DNA from: Azospirillum sp. TSA2s
GTDB lineage: Bacteria > Pseudomonadota > Alphaproteobacteria > Azospirillales > Azospirillaceae
Length of the DNA stretch: 64,000 bases
Assembly: GCF_004923315.1 (NCBI RefSeq)
Contig: NZ_CP039643.1
Span: 1-64,000 of the forward strand
Reading direction: 5' to 3'
Each line of letters opens with the position of its first letter. Positions within the stretch are counted from its first letter, which is position 1. Below the pieces are notes generated by a model. It searched no databases, was not told the DNA's origin, and saw only the letters and a program-made list of their open reading frames with translations. Shown here one piece after another: positions 34,898 through 44,334 of this stretch. Both the position numbers and the translations under genes were made by a program.

Positions 34898-36742
34898 TCA
34901 CACCTCAATCTGGCGCGAGTTGATTCGGCCATCGGCACCGACAGACAGTATGCCGACCTGGGCTACGGCGCTTTCTCCGTACGCCCGCACCACGTAGTCG
35001 GCCGCATTCATGGCGAAGTGCCGAATTTCCTGGTGGCACTGGCGCGAGAAGCTCGACGGCAAGCTGCCTTCGGCCACCCGCATCAGGTACTCGAACAAGA
35101 GCGGCGTGAGATCCAAGGCAGGGCCATCTTTTGCATTGCCGAATGCTTGCTCAATCCGAAGGACTGGCCGCTGGGTGTGCGCCCCTAGCTTCACGCTAAT
35201 CCTGAAGTTGCCCATACCCTTCCGCTGCACCGGGGGGACAGTGGTGAGCCGGCCGGCTCCACCATCGCTTCTACCGATCGCGCGGGCAAGCCACAGCTGT
35301 TCGGTGTCCTCCGCCATCATGCCCGTGAGGGTTCTATTCAGGCCCTTCACCAATTGTCGCAACGCGTTATCGTCGTCAGGGCGACCTTGAGACAAGGCAT
35401 CACAGAACTTGAGGTATCTTCCCCCATGGTGAAATACCGTGAGGCGCCATGGCGAAAGCGGTTCCGTGCTTGCCGTATCAGGAAGAGTAAAGAAAAGCCT
35501 TCGCCGCTGGGTGCTGATCATCTCGGCGAACTCGGCAGGATCGAGTGTTGAGTTTCCTTTCAAGTATGCGTCACGACTCCTTGAGAATAGCGTTTCCCCA
35601 TATTCTTTGTCCCTCGCGGACAATTTATTTCTTGCATGCTCAGGCTTGCTGTCGATGAGAAGTGCATCGATCGCATTGTTTGTCTCATGTCCGATGCCGA
35701 AGGCGTCCAGAATGGAAAAGACCGCATAGCGTTCTCGGTAGGACGGGCGGAGATTATGGCCGAATGCGTTTTGGTAAGGATTGGTCAAGCGGTAGTCCCC
35801 GTCACGGGCACGCGACCTCGCCTTGGTGCAGGTGAGGAGCGGTTGGCCGTTGCCAGGAGCCTTGTCGCCCAAAATAATGTTCACCGTCAGCGTGAGGAGC
35901 TGGCGGATGGGCACATGCTGGTCGTTCGCGGCGGCTATTCGGATCGCGTCTCGGAGCCTAGGCCGAAGGTTTCCGGTGAACTGCCCGTCAGGAGCTTCAA
36001 GGAGCAGATCGCGGTTCAGCAAGATCGGGCATCGTGCCACGCCCACGTCTGCCGCTGAGCAACCAGCACACAGACTCCACGCCTCGTGGCTGAGCACCGC
36101 GTTCACGACCGTCTCAAACGTGGCCATGGTGGTAGAGCGGCTGAGGTTCAGGAGTTTAAGGGAGAGTGCACCGTCCCGGGGGGACGTCAGATCATGGCGC
36201 AGCATATCCGCAAGTATGGAGTGCACCTGGCGGAACTTGTCGGCAATGTCCCCGGAGGGCTCCGCCTCCATGGCATCGCGCCAGAACTTGAGGAGCTGAC
36301 CGTCATTGGCTGCTACGAGATAGATGGTCGAGCGGTCTTCTCCGATAAGGCAGCGGGTGACGTGAGCAATCTCCTGCGATTTCAGGGCGTCGGTTACCTC
36401 GCTCAGATCCCGCAGGATACGGAGCCTCTGCCCGCCTGGCAGTGTCGCCTCCAGAATGCCATCGTCGCCGGGCCACGTCTCAGGAGCCTCGCCGAGAATG
36501 TCTAGGAAGAATTTCCGTATGTGGTAAGTTTTTCCATCTCCTGCGGTTCCGGTGAGAATCACATTCGTAGGGGAGTTGCTGAGAAGCGCATCTCGGATCT
36601 CCTCCAGACGAGGGGCGGGAATCTCGATTGGGTGAACCCCATGCGCTTTCACCGCCACTTGCACATGCTCGTCGCAAAGAGCGTCGGAGGCCGCGGACGG
36701 ACCATAGCTGCGCAGAAAACTGATGAGGGGATTGTCCGACAT
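34898..36742 (-). CDS. sspF: SspF/DptF-type phosphorothioation-dependent restriction protein (P-loop ATPase)
   Basis: 614 residues. N-terminal P-loop VILTGTAGDGKTYHIRKFF (K71), followed by RILRDLSEVTD and IYLVAANDGQLLKFW, an AAA-like arrangement; the rest is helical (QRRRLFFTLPDTAS, LTVFHHGGRYLKFCDALSQG). Three cysteines in WSLCAGCSAADVGVARCPIL could bind a metal. This matches the DptF ATPase of phosphorothioation-dependent restriction modules. Start at 36742 (MSDNPLISFL) follows GAGG and lies seven bases after the sspD stop; the frame is open to 37009 but that part is antisense-free overlap with sspD and unlikely to be used. Confidence 0.82.
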   Translation of the reverse strand: MSDNPLISFLRSYGPSAASDALCDEHVQVAVKAHGVHPIEIPAPRLEEIRDALLSNSPTNVILTGTAGDGKTYHIRKFFLDILGEAPETWPGDDGILEATLPGGQRLRILRDLSEVTDALKSQEIAHVTRCLIGEDRSTIYLVAANDGQLLKFWRDAMEAEPSGDIADKFRQVHSILADMLRHDLTSPRDGALSLKLLNLSRSTTMATFETVVNAVLSHEAWSLCAGCSAADVGVARCPILLNRDLLLEAPDGQFTGNLRPRLRDAIRIAAANDQHVPIRQLLTLTVNIILGDKAPGNGQPLLTCTKARSRARDGDYRLTNPYQNAFGHNLRPSYRERYAVFSILDAFGIGHETNNAIDALLIDSKPEHARNKLSARDKEYGETLFSRSRDAYLKGNSTLDPAEFAEMISTQRRRLFFTLPDTASTEPLSPWRLTVFHHGGRYLKFCDALSQGRPDDDNALRQLVKGLNRTLTGMMAEDTEQLWLARAIGRSDGGAGRLTTVPPVQRKGMGNFRISVKLGAHTQRPVLRIEQAFGNAKDGPALDLTPLLFEYLMRVAEGSLPSSFSRQCHQEIRHFAMNAADYVVRAYGESAVAQVGILSVGADGRINSRQIEV

Positions 36743-36749
36743 GAGCGCC

Positions 36750-37553
36750 TCACAAGTGGCAAATGGCGCAGCCATCAAGCTGCAGACCGTCGGGGACTTC
36801 GTAGCGGTGCTCAAGGCGTTCGATATCGTCGAGCGAGCGGCCCTCGGCCCAGGTGTAGGGGCGGCCGCCTTCGATCTTCTCGTAGGCCTTTGCCTTTTCG
36901 AAGAGTTCAGGATGGTTTTCTTTGAGTCCCTGCCACTCGCCGATCTGCTGGTAGAAGCAGAAGTAGCAGCCGGACCGGGAGCGCCAGGCGTAATACGGGG
37001 GCGCGCCAAGGCCCGAGTCTTCTAGGATTGCGACGATGTCTTGAAGACCAAGTCCAGCCTCCTTGAAGGGGTAGATCGGGATAATGTTCGGCTCTTCGGA
37101 GAGTACGACAGGGCGGCGCTGCTTATAACCATCACGGTTTTCGTCGGCTCGGATGCCGATGTAGCTGTATGCCTTATCCGAACCGATGTGCACTTCAAAG
37201 GGTTTGATCTTGAGGATTCGTGTGCACCACCGTGCCTGCGGGCTCGGCATGAAGCCGCCGTAGTATTCCTTGAGGAAGACGTCGAATGGGTTGCGGTCGC
37301 CCTTCTCCTTGACCCCGAGAAGATCAAGTGCGTTCAGCTTGGTGACCTGGACGCCGAAAATGGCCTCGAAGCGCCTGATGTAGGCATAGGTTTCCGGTAG
37401 CTCGACGCCCGTGTCGCAGAAGACGAACTCGAACTTGGCATCCGGGTGATTTTCCAGAAGCCACACGGCAAGCGCCGTAGAATCTTTGCCGCCGGAAAAG
37501 GAGAGGATATGCCGCGCCTCCTTGTCAGCCAACGCTTCAGCCAACGTCGCCAT
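36750..37553 (-). CDS. sspD: SspD: PAPS-reductase-like ATP pyrophosphatase of DNA phosphorothioation
   Basis: 267 residues. The PP-loop ILSFSGGKDSTALAVWLLE (SGGKDS at 20-25) is the ATP pyrophosphatase site of PAPS-reductase/ThiI-like enzymes. It is followed by FEFVFCDTGVELPETYAYI and RWCTRILKIKPFE, then two CxxC pairs, SGCYFCFYQQ and DGCAICHL at the extreme C-terminus, that could bind an Fe-S cluster or zinc. At 267 residues it is shorter than DndC (~500), which fits SspD. It would activate the DNA backbone phosphate so that sulfur from SspA can be inserted. GGAGGTG precedes the ATG; it overlaps the sspC end by 17 bases. Confidence 0.88.
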   Translation of the reverse strand: MATLAEALADKEARHILSFSGGKDSTALAVWLLENHPDAKFEFVFCDTGVELPETYAYIRRFEAIFGVQVTKLNALDLLGVKEKGDRNPFDVFLKEYYGGFMPSPQARWCTRILKIKPFEVHIGSDKAYSYIGIRADENRDGYKQRRPVVLSEEPNIIPIYPFKEAGLGLQDIVAILEDSGLGAPPYYAWRSRSGCYFCFYQQIGEWQGLKENHPELFEKAKAYEKIEGGRPYTWAEGRSLDDIERLEHRYEVPDGLQLDGCAICHL

Positions 37554-40500
37554 GAGTCACCTCCTTGTCCCGCGCAACCCGCTCCAGGAGTTCCGCTGCC
37601 GCCTTTTTTCCAGCCATTCGCATAAGTTTTGCCATTAAGTCGCCGATCCGCTCCTCAAGGACGGGCCTGACCGCCTCGTGCGGGGCGTCGCCCGAAAGGG
37701 CAGATTCCTCGATTTGCTCCGCTGCCGCCTTCAGGCGGCGTTCGAATTCGGCCGGAGTGCGCTCCGTCCAGCGATCAAAATCTTGGCCGATGAGGAGCAT
37801 AGAGAGCGCTCTTGCGAAGGAGGCCTCCGTGTAACGGCCGTCGGTAGCGGCGGCGGCCCTGGAGAGCACCGCCTTTGCCGTCGCATCTACGGACCCCTTC
37901 GGCAAGGTTGCAGCCGAGAAGCACGTGGCCCAGCGGTGTGCCCGCTCCAGGGCATCACCATTGGCATGGCGCGAGATGGTGAGCGTCTCCTTAACGGTCC
38001 GGATGGCATCCGCCTGATACCCTTCCACGACCGCCTCCAATGCCTTTCGACATCGCCGAACCGCGGCGATCGTCTGTGGCCCAGGGCACTTGGTATTTGC
38101 GGCCATGGGCAGGCGGCGGAGCAGAACGTCTACGGGATCGTGGCCCATCGACAGGGCCAGCTGGAAGGATCTCACCTCAGAAGTCGGATGCTTGACCACC
38201 AGGGCGTTGTCGGGCAGCTGGGCTTTCCAGGCCTCTAATGCTTCGTAGGCGTGCCGAAGGAGGTCGACCTCCTCCGGTGCAGGCTTTCCGAACTCATTTG
38301 CAAGCTCGCGCAAGTATGCGGCGAGGTCGGGTTCGTCGACGTTGAGCACCTCGGCCTCGAAACGGTCCGGAGCCGAACACATCTCCTCGACCTCAGAGGC
38401 GAGAATGTCATGAACCCAAGCGCCGTCCCGTCTGATCGCGACCGCGCGTCCGAACGCCTTGAGACCGGCGCCGACAAGTACAGGGAGAAGCCCGTCCCGA
38501 AGGCCTTCCGGTGGCGATCGAAGGCGGTCGATTAGGGTCCGGAAGGGCTTGGTTCCCGGTGTAAAAAAGAAATCTTCTAGGATCAGCCACACGCTTTTTA
38601 GGCCACGATCGCCGATCTCGAAGGACGCCGCCCAGCGCCATTCATTGCCGAACTTAGCGTACAGACCGGTGCGATGAAGCGCAGTGCGGTAGATTGCGGC
38701 GTCTGGCGTACCACCGGAGTAGTCAAAGCCCAAATGTGGATCCCCGGAGCGCTCCAGGATGCCGAGCAGAACCTTCTTCCGGGCGTTGACCAGAGGACGA
38801 GAGAGCTTCCGTCGGACGAGCATCTCGTTCCGAATTTTCGGTGTTTCAGAAAACCGGCCTTCCGCGATGATGGACAGTTCCTCGTTGAGCGTCGCCATGC
38901 CCGTGGCGGCAAGTTGCTTGCCGGCGACGAGCCAGACCTGCTGCCCCTTGCCTGGCATGATGGCCCGTTCGAGAGCCCGATCTAGAGCCTCCATCGCGGC
39001 ATCCGCCATATGGCCGACCTCTGTTGCGGCAAGTGGGTCGCTTGCAATCAACGCATCGTCCTTGGCCAAGCGGTCAAGGCAGGCGATCTCGACCGCAAGC
39101 TCCCCAAGCGGCAGCGGCTCAGAGCACAAGCACACCACCACGCTACCGTCGTTGGGAAGGAGACGGGGCACCGCCTTTGCCGCAGCCGCTGCCTCGGCAC
39201 GTCCTGTCGCAAGCGCGTACACCACCCTGCCGTCCTCACCTGGAGAAAGCCTCAGCAGAGGGTGGTCCGGTCCGGCAGAGATCAAGTCCGACGCTCGGGC
39301 GTAGGCACCGGTCCAGGCTCTGCGAATCCAATATTCAAGGTTGTAGCGGACGGGGCGGATTGTTGGTGGGGGGCGATGCTTGGAGAGGAACGATATGAAG
39401 TCGAAGTTGGCCTCCAGCCGGACGCGTTCTTCCTCCAAGCGGCCGCGGAGGTCGATGTCAGTTCCGTGCCAAACCGCGACATCGTCGGTCCGGCGCCTAA
39501 AGAGGAGTAAGTTCCGTGCGATCAGCCCTTCCAGCGTTGCCGCCGTATCGCCTCGGTCACCCCAAGGATCCACAGCGAACAGAAGCGCCTCCCTGGACAC
39601 TTTGAGTCTCTGCCCTGAGGAACCAAGGCTGAGCAGAGCGGTGGAGGCGATCGCCAACGCTTCCTCAGAGTTCTCGGCCTTGGACAACGCGCTTTCCGTC
39701 TCAAGCCATCGACGGTGCATGCCGGCGATGCCGACATCCGCTTCCATAGAGGCGGAAAAGCCGTCGTACACGTCCTTCAGCGTCACGGGGCGGCAAAGAT
39801 CGGCGGAGGCGAGGAACGAAAAGACGGTCCGCTCGTGTTGGGCCACCCTGGCAGCAAGACCGGGGAGAGCATGCAGCGCGGCGGGGTCGACAGGCCAAGC
39901 GGCGGCGAGGGTTTCCGCTAGGACCGCTGCGTCTTCAAACGATTTGAACAGTCCGGCGGCGAGCGCCCTTTCCGCAGCGCGGTGGAAGTCCGGCTCCCCA
40001 GGCGGCGGTCCGGCAGGGCGGGCCACCTCAACCACCGATGCGATGAGACGATGCATTTCCCTGCTGTCGTCCACGAACCTAATCGGCTCGAACCGGCCTT
40101 CAACCTTTCTCCAAGCCGACCGCGCTGCCTGGCTGAGGCTCCCCGTGTAGTGAAAAAAGCTTTGGTGCATCAGCACTGTCAGCGTCACAGCGGGGTGTTC
40201 TTGCCTAGCAGCCCATTCGGCCGCCTGCTGAAGCTGCGCCAAGTCGTGGGCACGTCCTTCAGCGGCTAAGGCTTCAAGATGTCGGCCGAATTCGTCCCAA
40301 ACGATGGCGATTCGGTCGACGCCTCTCGCCCGAGCTGTCGTAGCAACGGCATCAAGGACGGCTGTAATGCCCAACCGACTGGGCCGGCGAATGTCGTTGC
40401 CCAATGCGTCAGATGTCGCTGCGATGAGAGCATCGCCGAAGTCTGCCTGCGCCCCCTCCAAACTGATGGCAAGTCCTTTGCCACCAACCGACATGCGGTC

Positions 40501-40797
40501 GCGGATCCGTCCGGCGAGTGCGGCATCCACTCCCTCCAAGCGGCGGATGACGCGGGAGAGGACGTTGGCTGCGTCGGGTTTGTCCGAGACCGAGAGGCAA
40601 GCGAACCCAGCGGCGAGGGATTTGCCGGATCCGTAAGCCGCAACAACCATAGTTGCGGCGCCTGGCTCGCCAAAGGCGACGGCGCGGATGACCTGGGCGC
40701 TCTTCGGCGTCGGCTCGAAGTGGGCGAACCGCGACGGTGCAACGAGGTCGAGACCAAGGTTTATCGACCGGAGGAACTGTCCAACGTCCACCGTCAT
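37537..40797 (-). CDS. sspC: SspC: large ATPase of the SspABCD DNA phosphorothioation system
   Basis: 1,086 residues. Walker A in MVVAAYGSGKSLAAGFACL (K59) and Walker B in RIAIVWDEFGRHLEALA (D168-E169) place it among STAND/AAA-like ATPases. The remaining ~900 residues are helical with no recognised enzyme motif. Gene order, size and the N-terminal ATPase match SspC, which with SspB and SspD directs sulfur insertion at specific short motifs, often on one strand. ATG 40797 overlaps the sspB stop by four bases (ATGA); a start at 40830 is in frame but less likely. Confidence 0.82.
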   Translation of the reverse strand: MTVDVGQFLRSINLGLDLVAPSRFAHFEPTPKSAQVIRAVAFGEPGAATMVVAAYGSGKSLAAGFACLSVSDKPDAANVLSRVIRRLEGVDAALAGRIRDRMSVGGKGLAISLEGAQADFGDALIAATSDALGNDIRRPSRLGITAVLDAVATTARARGVDRIAIVWDEFGRHLEALAAEGRAHDLAQLQQAAEWAARQEHPAVTLTVLMHQSFFHYTGSLSQAARSAWRKVEGRFEPIRFVDDSREMHRLIASVVEVARPAGPPPGEPDFHRAAERALAAGLFKSFEDAAVLAETLAAAWPVDPAALHALPGLAARVAQHERTVFSFLASADLCRPVTLKDVYDGFSASMEADVGIAGMHRRWLETESALSKAENSEEALAIASTALLSLGSSGQRLKVSREALLFAVDPWGDRGDTAATLEGLIARNLLLFRRRTDDVAVWHGTDIDLRGRLEEERVRLEANFDFISFLSKHRPPPTIRPVRYNLEYWIRRAWTGAYARASDLISAGPDHPLLRLSPGEDGRVVYALATGRAEAAAAAKAVPRLLPNDGSVVVCLCSEPLPLGELAVEIACLDRLAKDDALIASDPLAATEVGHMADAAMEALDRALERAIMPGKGQQVWLVAGKQLAATGMATLNEELSIIAEGRFSETPKIRNEMLVRRKLSRPLVNARKKVLLGILERSGDPHLGFDYSGGTPDAAIYRTALHRTGLYAKFGNEWRWAASFEIGDRGLKSVWLILEDFFFTPGTKPFRTLIDRLRSPPEGLRDGLLPVLVGAGLKAFGRAVAIRRDGAWVHDILASEVEEMCSAPDRFEAEVLNVDEPDLAAYLRELANEFGKPAPEEVDLLRHAYEALEAWKAQLPDNALVVKHPTSEVRSFQLALSMGHDPVDVLLRRLPMAANTKCPGPQTIAAVRRCRKALEAVVEGYQADAIRTVKETLTISRHANGDALERAHRWATCFSAATLPKGSVDATAKAVLSRAAAATDGRYTEASFARALSMLLIGQDFDRWTERTPAEFERRLKAAAEQIEESALSGDAPHEAVRPVLEERIGDLMAKLMRMAGKKAAAELLERVARDKEVTHGDVG

Positions 40798-41678
40798 CCT
40801 GCTGCACTCCGGTAATGCTCTATCAGCCATTCGATGGTCGTCAGAGGCGCCAATCGGATCACCCGGTCACCACCGACCATTTCGCTCCGCAGCCTCTTGG
40901 GGCCGAGCAGCCGCTCGGCATCAGACAGCGCCTCGGCAAAAGCTTCCGCTGAGAGGGCAAGCACGCGCCCAGGCCCTCCTGGGCGAGCAAGTGCCTCTCG
41001 GACGGGGACATCAATTTCCGCGACTGTGGCTCGCTCCTCGCGAAATGCCGCCGCGAGGGCATAGCAGAGAATTTCGGGAGGAATGGCTTTCGGCCCGCGG
41101 GTGAACCGGTAGGTGTCCGATTCCCTGTAATGGACGAGCAGCCCGAGTTGTCGGAACGGGCAGTCCGTCGCGTCCTCAGGGTCGTCAGGGGGAGGGGGAA
41201 GGGGGCGGGCGTAGGAAGCGAGGAGACAAGAGATGTCGTCCACGACGGTGCGTGGGCTCGGCATTCTTTGGCCTTCGGACGCGACCTGCTTTGTCAGCGC
41301 CTCGACACACTGGACGCGATCAAACCGGTGGTCGTTCTGAAAACGGCTGAAGAGCCAGTGCCAGGCGATCGCCTCGCCGTTCTGACTGCAGACGTTCACG
41401 TGGAGGGCCCACCACGTAGCGGGGAGAAGCATCGCCCGATCATACGCCAAGACCAACTTGCCAAGCTCGGTGAGGGTGAGGCCGCCTTTGCCGGCACCAT
41501 CCGCCAGTCTGGTGAGGCGAAGCCAATGGCGAATGGATTTCGCCATGTTGGCGCCAACCCCTAGCCGGTCCGCGATCAAAGAGTCCTCGAACGCCGACGG
41601 ATCCTCATGAAGGAGGATCAAACCTTTGCTCAGCCAAGTCTCGCGAACTGGAAAGCTCTCATGGCCGCCGAACCTCAC
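40794..41678 (-). CDS. sspB: SspB: DUF4007-family component of DNA phosphorothioation
   Basis: 294 residues starting with GTG at 41678, with GGAGGT five bases upstream. The N-terminus FGGHESFPVRETWLSKGLIL and LGVGANMAKSIRHWLRLTRL is the DUF4007 signature (GHE-F-x2-R-x2-WL-KG, then LGVG-NM-x-SIR-WL). DUF4007 proteins are the SspB component, reported as a DNA nickase needed for single-strand sulfur insertion. The rest includes FSRFQNDHRFDRVQCVEALT and PREILCYALAAAF-like helices. It lies between the cysteine desulfurase and the ATPase, exactly as in sspABCD clusters. Confidence 0.85.
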   Translation of the reverse strand: MRFGGHESFPVRETWLSKGLILLHEDPSAFEDSLIADRLGVGANMAKSIRHWLRLTRLADGAGKGGLTLTELGKLVLAYDRAMLLPATWWALHVNVCSQNGEAIAWHWLFSRFQNDHRFDRVQCVEALTKQVASEGQRMPSPRTVVDDISCLLASYARPLPPPPDDPEDATDCPFRQLGLLVHYRESDTYRFTRGPKAIPPEILCYALAAAFREERATVAEIDVPVREALARPGGPGRVLALSAEAFAEALSDAERLLGPKRLRSEMVGGDRVIRLAPLTTIEWLIEHYRSAAG

Positions 41679-41679
41679 T

Positions 41680-42852
41680 TTAGACCTCCATGAACCGGCG
41701 GAGCTCCGCCACCGTAACTGCGACCTTTGAGGCGGCCGCTTCGGCGTCCTCCTCCGAATTCAGGACAGAGAAGCTGAACCGCACCGTTGACCACGCCTGG
41801 CGCTCCGTCAGCCCCATGGCGAGAAGAGTGGGCGAGGGCGCCGGGCGGGCGCTTGAACAGGCCGATGTCTGCGAGCAAAGAATGCCAGCCTGGTCGAGGC
41901 GTGCCATGAGTGCTTGACCGTCGACGCCCTTGAATCGGATGCTGCTGGTGTTGCAGAGCCGCGGCGCAGTAGCCCCGTTGACTTCAGCATCGGGAACCGC
42001 GTTACCAACCACTGCCTCGAAGACGTCCCGCATTCGTCGCATCCGTGCGACGTGCTCGTGGAAGCCCTCCTGCCGGGCTGAGCAGGCGGCCGCGAACCCG
42101 GCTGCTCCGGGGAGGTTTTCCGTTCCCGACCTCAGTCCCCCTTGCTGCCCCCCGCCTTCGATTATTGCTGACAGCATTGTCCTGTCTCGAACCCACAAGG
42201 CACCAATGCCTTGAGGACCGTGGACCTTATGCGCGGAAAGCGACACGTAGTCTGCCCCGCAGCCATCGATTCGGAGGGCCTCCCGGCCGAAGGCCTGAGC
42301 CGCGTCGATATGGAATTCAGCTCCATGGTGTTTGCACAGCGAGGCGATCGCCTCAACCGGCTGCACCACGCCAGTCTCCCCACTGGCCCACTGGACGCTC
42401 ACTAGGTCCAAGCCCTTTTCAAGAGCGGACGCGAGTGCTTCCATGTCCAGCAGGCCATTGCTGGTCAATGGAAGGACAGCCATCCACCCCCGCTGGGCGG
42501 CAATCTCTGCGGGCCGCGTCACGGATGGATGCTCGGCTGCTGATACTGCAATACGGGGTGCGGGTTTTCTCCGTCGAAAGGAGGCAAATACCCAGTTGTT
42601 TGATTCTGTCCCGCCTGAGGTGAAGTACAGGTTTGTCGGATTGGCTCCCGCAAGAGCCGAAACCGCTTCGGCGTGGCGGGACATCGCTATACGGGCTTCC
42701 ACGCCTCTGGAATGAGGGCTGGACGGGTTTCCGAAGCTGCTACCCATGGCGGACGCGACAGCGGCAACAACCTCGGGAAGGGGTTTCGTCGTCGCGTTGT
42801 TATCTAAATAGGTTTCCAATTCCTGCCCCCGATGCAGAGCCATTCGCTGCAT
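41680..42852 (-). CDS. sspA: SspA: IscS/NifS-type cysteine desulfurase for DNA phosphorothioation
   Basis: 390 residues. PLP-dependent desulfurase: YLDNNATTKPLPEV, SGGTESNNWVFA, HIDAAQAFGREALR, the PLP lysine K209 in VSLSAHKVHGPQGIGALW, GGGQQGGLRSGTENLPG, and the persulfide cysteine C332 in LCSQTSACSSARPAPS. It would take sulfur from L-cysteine and hand it to SspD/SspB. It opens the eight-gene operon, which distinguishes it from a housekeeping IscS. The start is uncertain: AGGG directly precedes the ATG at 42852, and 42843 is an alternative. Confidence 0.88.
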   Translation of the reverse strand: MQRMALHRGQELETYLDNNATTKPLPEVVAAVASAMGSSFGNPSSPHSRGVEARIAMSRHAEAVSALAGANPTNLYFTSGGTESNNWVFASFRRRKPAPRIAVSAAEHPSVTRPAEIAAQRGWMAVLPLTSNGLLDMEALASALEKGLDLVSVQWASGETGVVQPVEAIASLCKHHGAEFHIDAAQAFGREALRIDGCGADYVSLSAHKVHGPQGIGALWVRDRTMLSAIIEGGGQQGGLRSGTENLPGAAGFAAACSARQEGFHEHVARMRRMRDVFEAVVGNAVPDAEVNGATAPRLCNTSSIRFKGVDGQALMARLDQAGILCSQTSACSSARPAPSPTLLAMGLTERQAWSTVRFSFSVLNSEEDAEAAASKVAVTVAELRRFMEV

Positions 42853-43116
42853 CCCTAGGCCTCTGGTTTGGTCCCGCGGCGCAGTGATATCTGGAAAGGC
42901 GTGTTACCACACGTTCTACAACGACTAATCTTTGGTAGCAATAGCCCCGCTCCTTCAAGCTGTGCCGGTTATCACTCCGGATCATCGAATCCGAATAATT
43001 TCGTATAGCTTAACTTGCGGACGTGGGTCCGAGTTTAATCCGCTTTTATCTGTAGCTGTCATGCGTTGAGGGTCTCGGTAACCTCCATGGGCGTTGTTCC
43101 CACCCCGCCCTTAGAC

Positions 43117-43140
43117 GTTACCGCTTCGGTTACCGCTTCG
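43117..43140. repeat. Tandem 12-bp direct repeat
   Basis: GTTACCGCTTCG occurs twice without a gap, at 43117-43128 and 43129-43140. It lies in the divergent control region and may be a protein-binding site. Confidence 0.8.
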
Positions 43141-43189
43141 TCTCACGGCTCCTCGACCGGGCAGCGCCTCCGGCGGTCAAGGCGGGTCA

Positions 43190-43214
43190 TACCGATAAGT
43201 CCCCCTTATCGGTA
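43190..43214. promoter_or_regulatory. Perfect inverted repeat (operator or hairpin)
   Basis: TACCGATAAG, five-base loop TCCCC, then CTTATCGGTA: a perfect 10-bp stem. It lies about 125 bases upstream of the operon at 43338. It could be an operator or a transcript hairpin; without a U-tract a terminator is less likely. Confidence 0.5.
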
Positions 43215-43337
43215 AGACTGACGGTGAACGGGATGGAGGACATCCCGTTATCCCGTTTCCGCTTGACGTCAGGCGTCGGCGGCGCCATAAAGGACGCAGG
43301 ACATCCTTCGTCCCGAACTCCTGCCCAGGACAACGCC

Positions 43338-44324
43338 ATGCATCCTGACCTCACCGTCCGCCTCGACGAATTCCAACATGCTTACGATCACCCCTATCGC
43401 GAGCACGTCGCCGAGCTGATCAACGTGCTGTCAGAGACGATGCACACCATCTTTGGCTCCGAAGCGGACGGCGCTTTCTGGGCTTTTCACGAAGTGCTGT
43501 TCGGCACCCCCCGCGGCGAGGAACCCTGGAGCCGCCACTGCTACACCCCCGATGATGTCGCGGATCTGCCGGTCACCCGGACCTTGCGCGACCTCTACGC
43601 CTACGCCTACTTCGGTCTGATCCTCGATGAGGCTGGCAAGCCGATGCGCCTCGACCCAGCCGAGGTTTATTGGCAGCCGAGCTTCCCGGTGCTTGGCAGC
43701 ATTCAAGAGGCGGCCGGACCGGACTGGTCGGGACGTGAGCCTCTGGAAGAGGCCAGCGACATGGCCTGCGCGCGCCTGGTGATCGATGGCCTCGTCCGCG
43801 AGCCGGTTGAGACCGGCAACGAAGAGCCTTATTACCGGATCGTGGACACCGTCTCACCGGCTGGACTCGCTCGGCTCGGTGGCGTCAGTGTCAAGACGAT
43901 GAAGAACCTGTTGACGCCGTCGAGCGGGGGCGAGCTGCGGCTCGATGCTGCCGGCCGCATTCCGATCGAAGAGGCACGCCGTTGGCTGGCCGGCCGCCCC
44001 GGCTATCGTCCCTCTGTCTGGCAACTCGCCGGCGACGATGTCGAAGCCCAGGCTCCGGCCGATGACAGCGCCGATCTCGGTGAGGTCCTTTTCCTTCCCA
44101 GCGCCCGCGACGGCAGCCAGTTCACCCCGGACCTGACACGCGGGGGCCGTTACACCATCGGACCCAAGGGATCTGAGGTTCAGGTCGGCGATTACCGCGA
44201 GGCGCTCGCCACCCTAAGCCGCATGCGCCGTCCCAGTTGGCGGCGACCGAACGCGCAGGGCCACTGGGGCCTCGTGACCGGCACGGACTGGGTCCGGCGC
44301 ACGGCCAATGAACTCGGGCTGTAG
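43338..44324 (+). CDS. Plasmid protein of unknown function
   Basis: 328 residues from ATG 43338 (MHPDLTVRLDEFQHAYDHPY), preceded by CAGGA. No known domain is recognised. The N-terminal half is helical and acidic with LRDLYAYAYFGLILDEAGKP. In the middle, TVSPAGLARLGGVSVKTMKN resembles a short helix-turn-helix (sequence that reads like the start of an HTH followed by TLLTPSS-type linker), and IPIEEARRWLAGRPGYR looks like an excisionase/HTH-adjacent segment. A DNA-binding or plasmid-regulatory role is possible. It is first in an operon with the genes at 44335 and 44637, each with a strong ribosome-binding site. Confidence 0.65.
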   Translation: MHPDLTVRLDEFQHAYDHPYREHVAELINVLSETMHTIFGSEADGAFWAFHEVLFGTPRGEEPWSRHCYTPDDVADLPVTRTLRDLYAYAYFGLILDEAGKPMRLDPAEVYWQPSFPVLGSIQEAAGPDWSGREPLEEASDMACARLVIDGLVREPVETGNEEPYYRIVDTVSPAGLARLGGVSVKTMKNLLTPSSGGELRLDAAGRIPIEEARRWLAGRPGYRPSVWQLAGDDVEAQAPADDSADLGEVLFLPSARDGSQFTPDLTRGGRYTIGPKGSEVQVGDYREALATLSRMRRPSWRRPNAQGHWGLVTGTDWVRRTANELGL

Positions 44325-44334
44325 GAGGTGAGCC

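Larger units (their letters stand above)
42853..43337. other. Divergent control region between ssp operon and the three-gene plasmid operon
   Basis: 485 bases without a convincing gene. The left half is A+T-richer and must carry the sspA promoter. The right half holds a direct repeat at 43117-43140 and a hairpin at 43190-43214, both probably linked to the operon starting at 43338. Confidence 0.5.
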
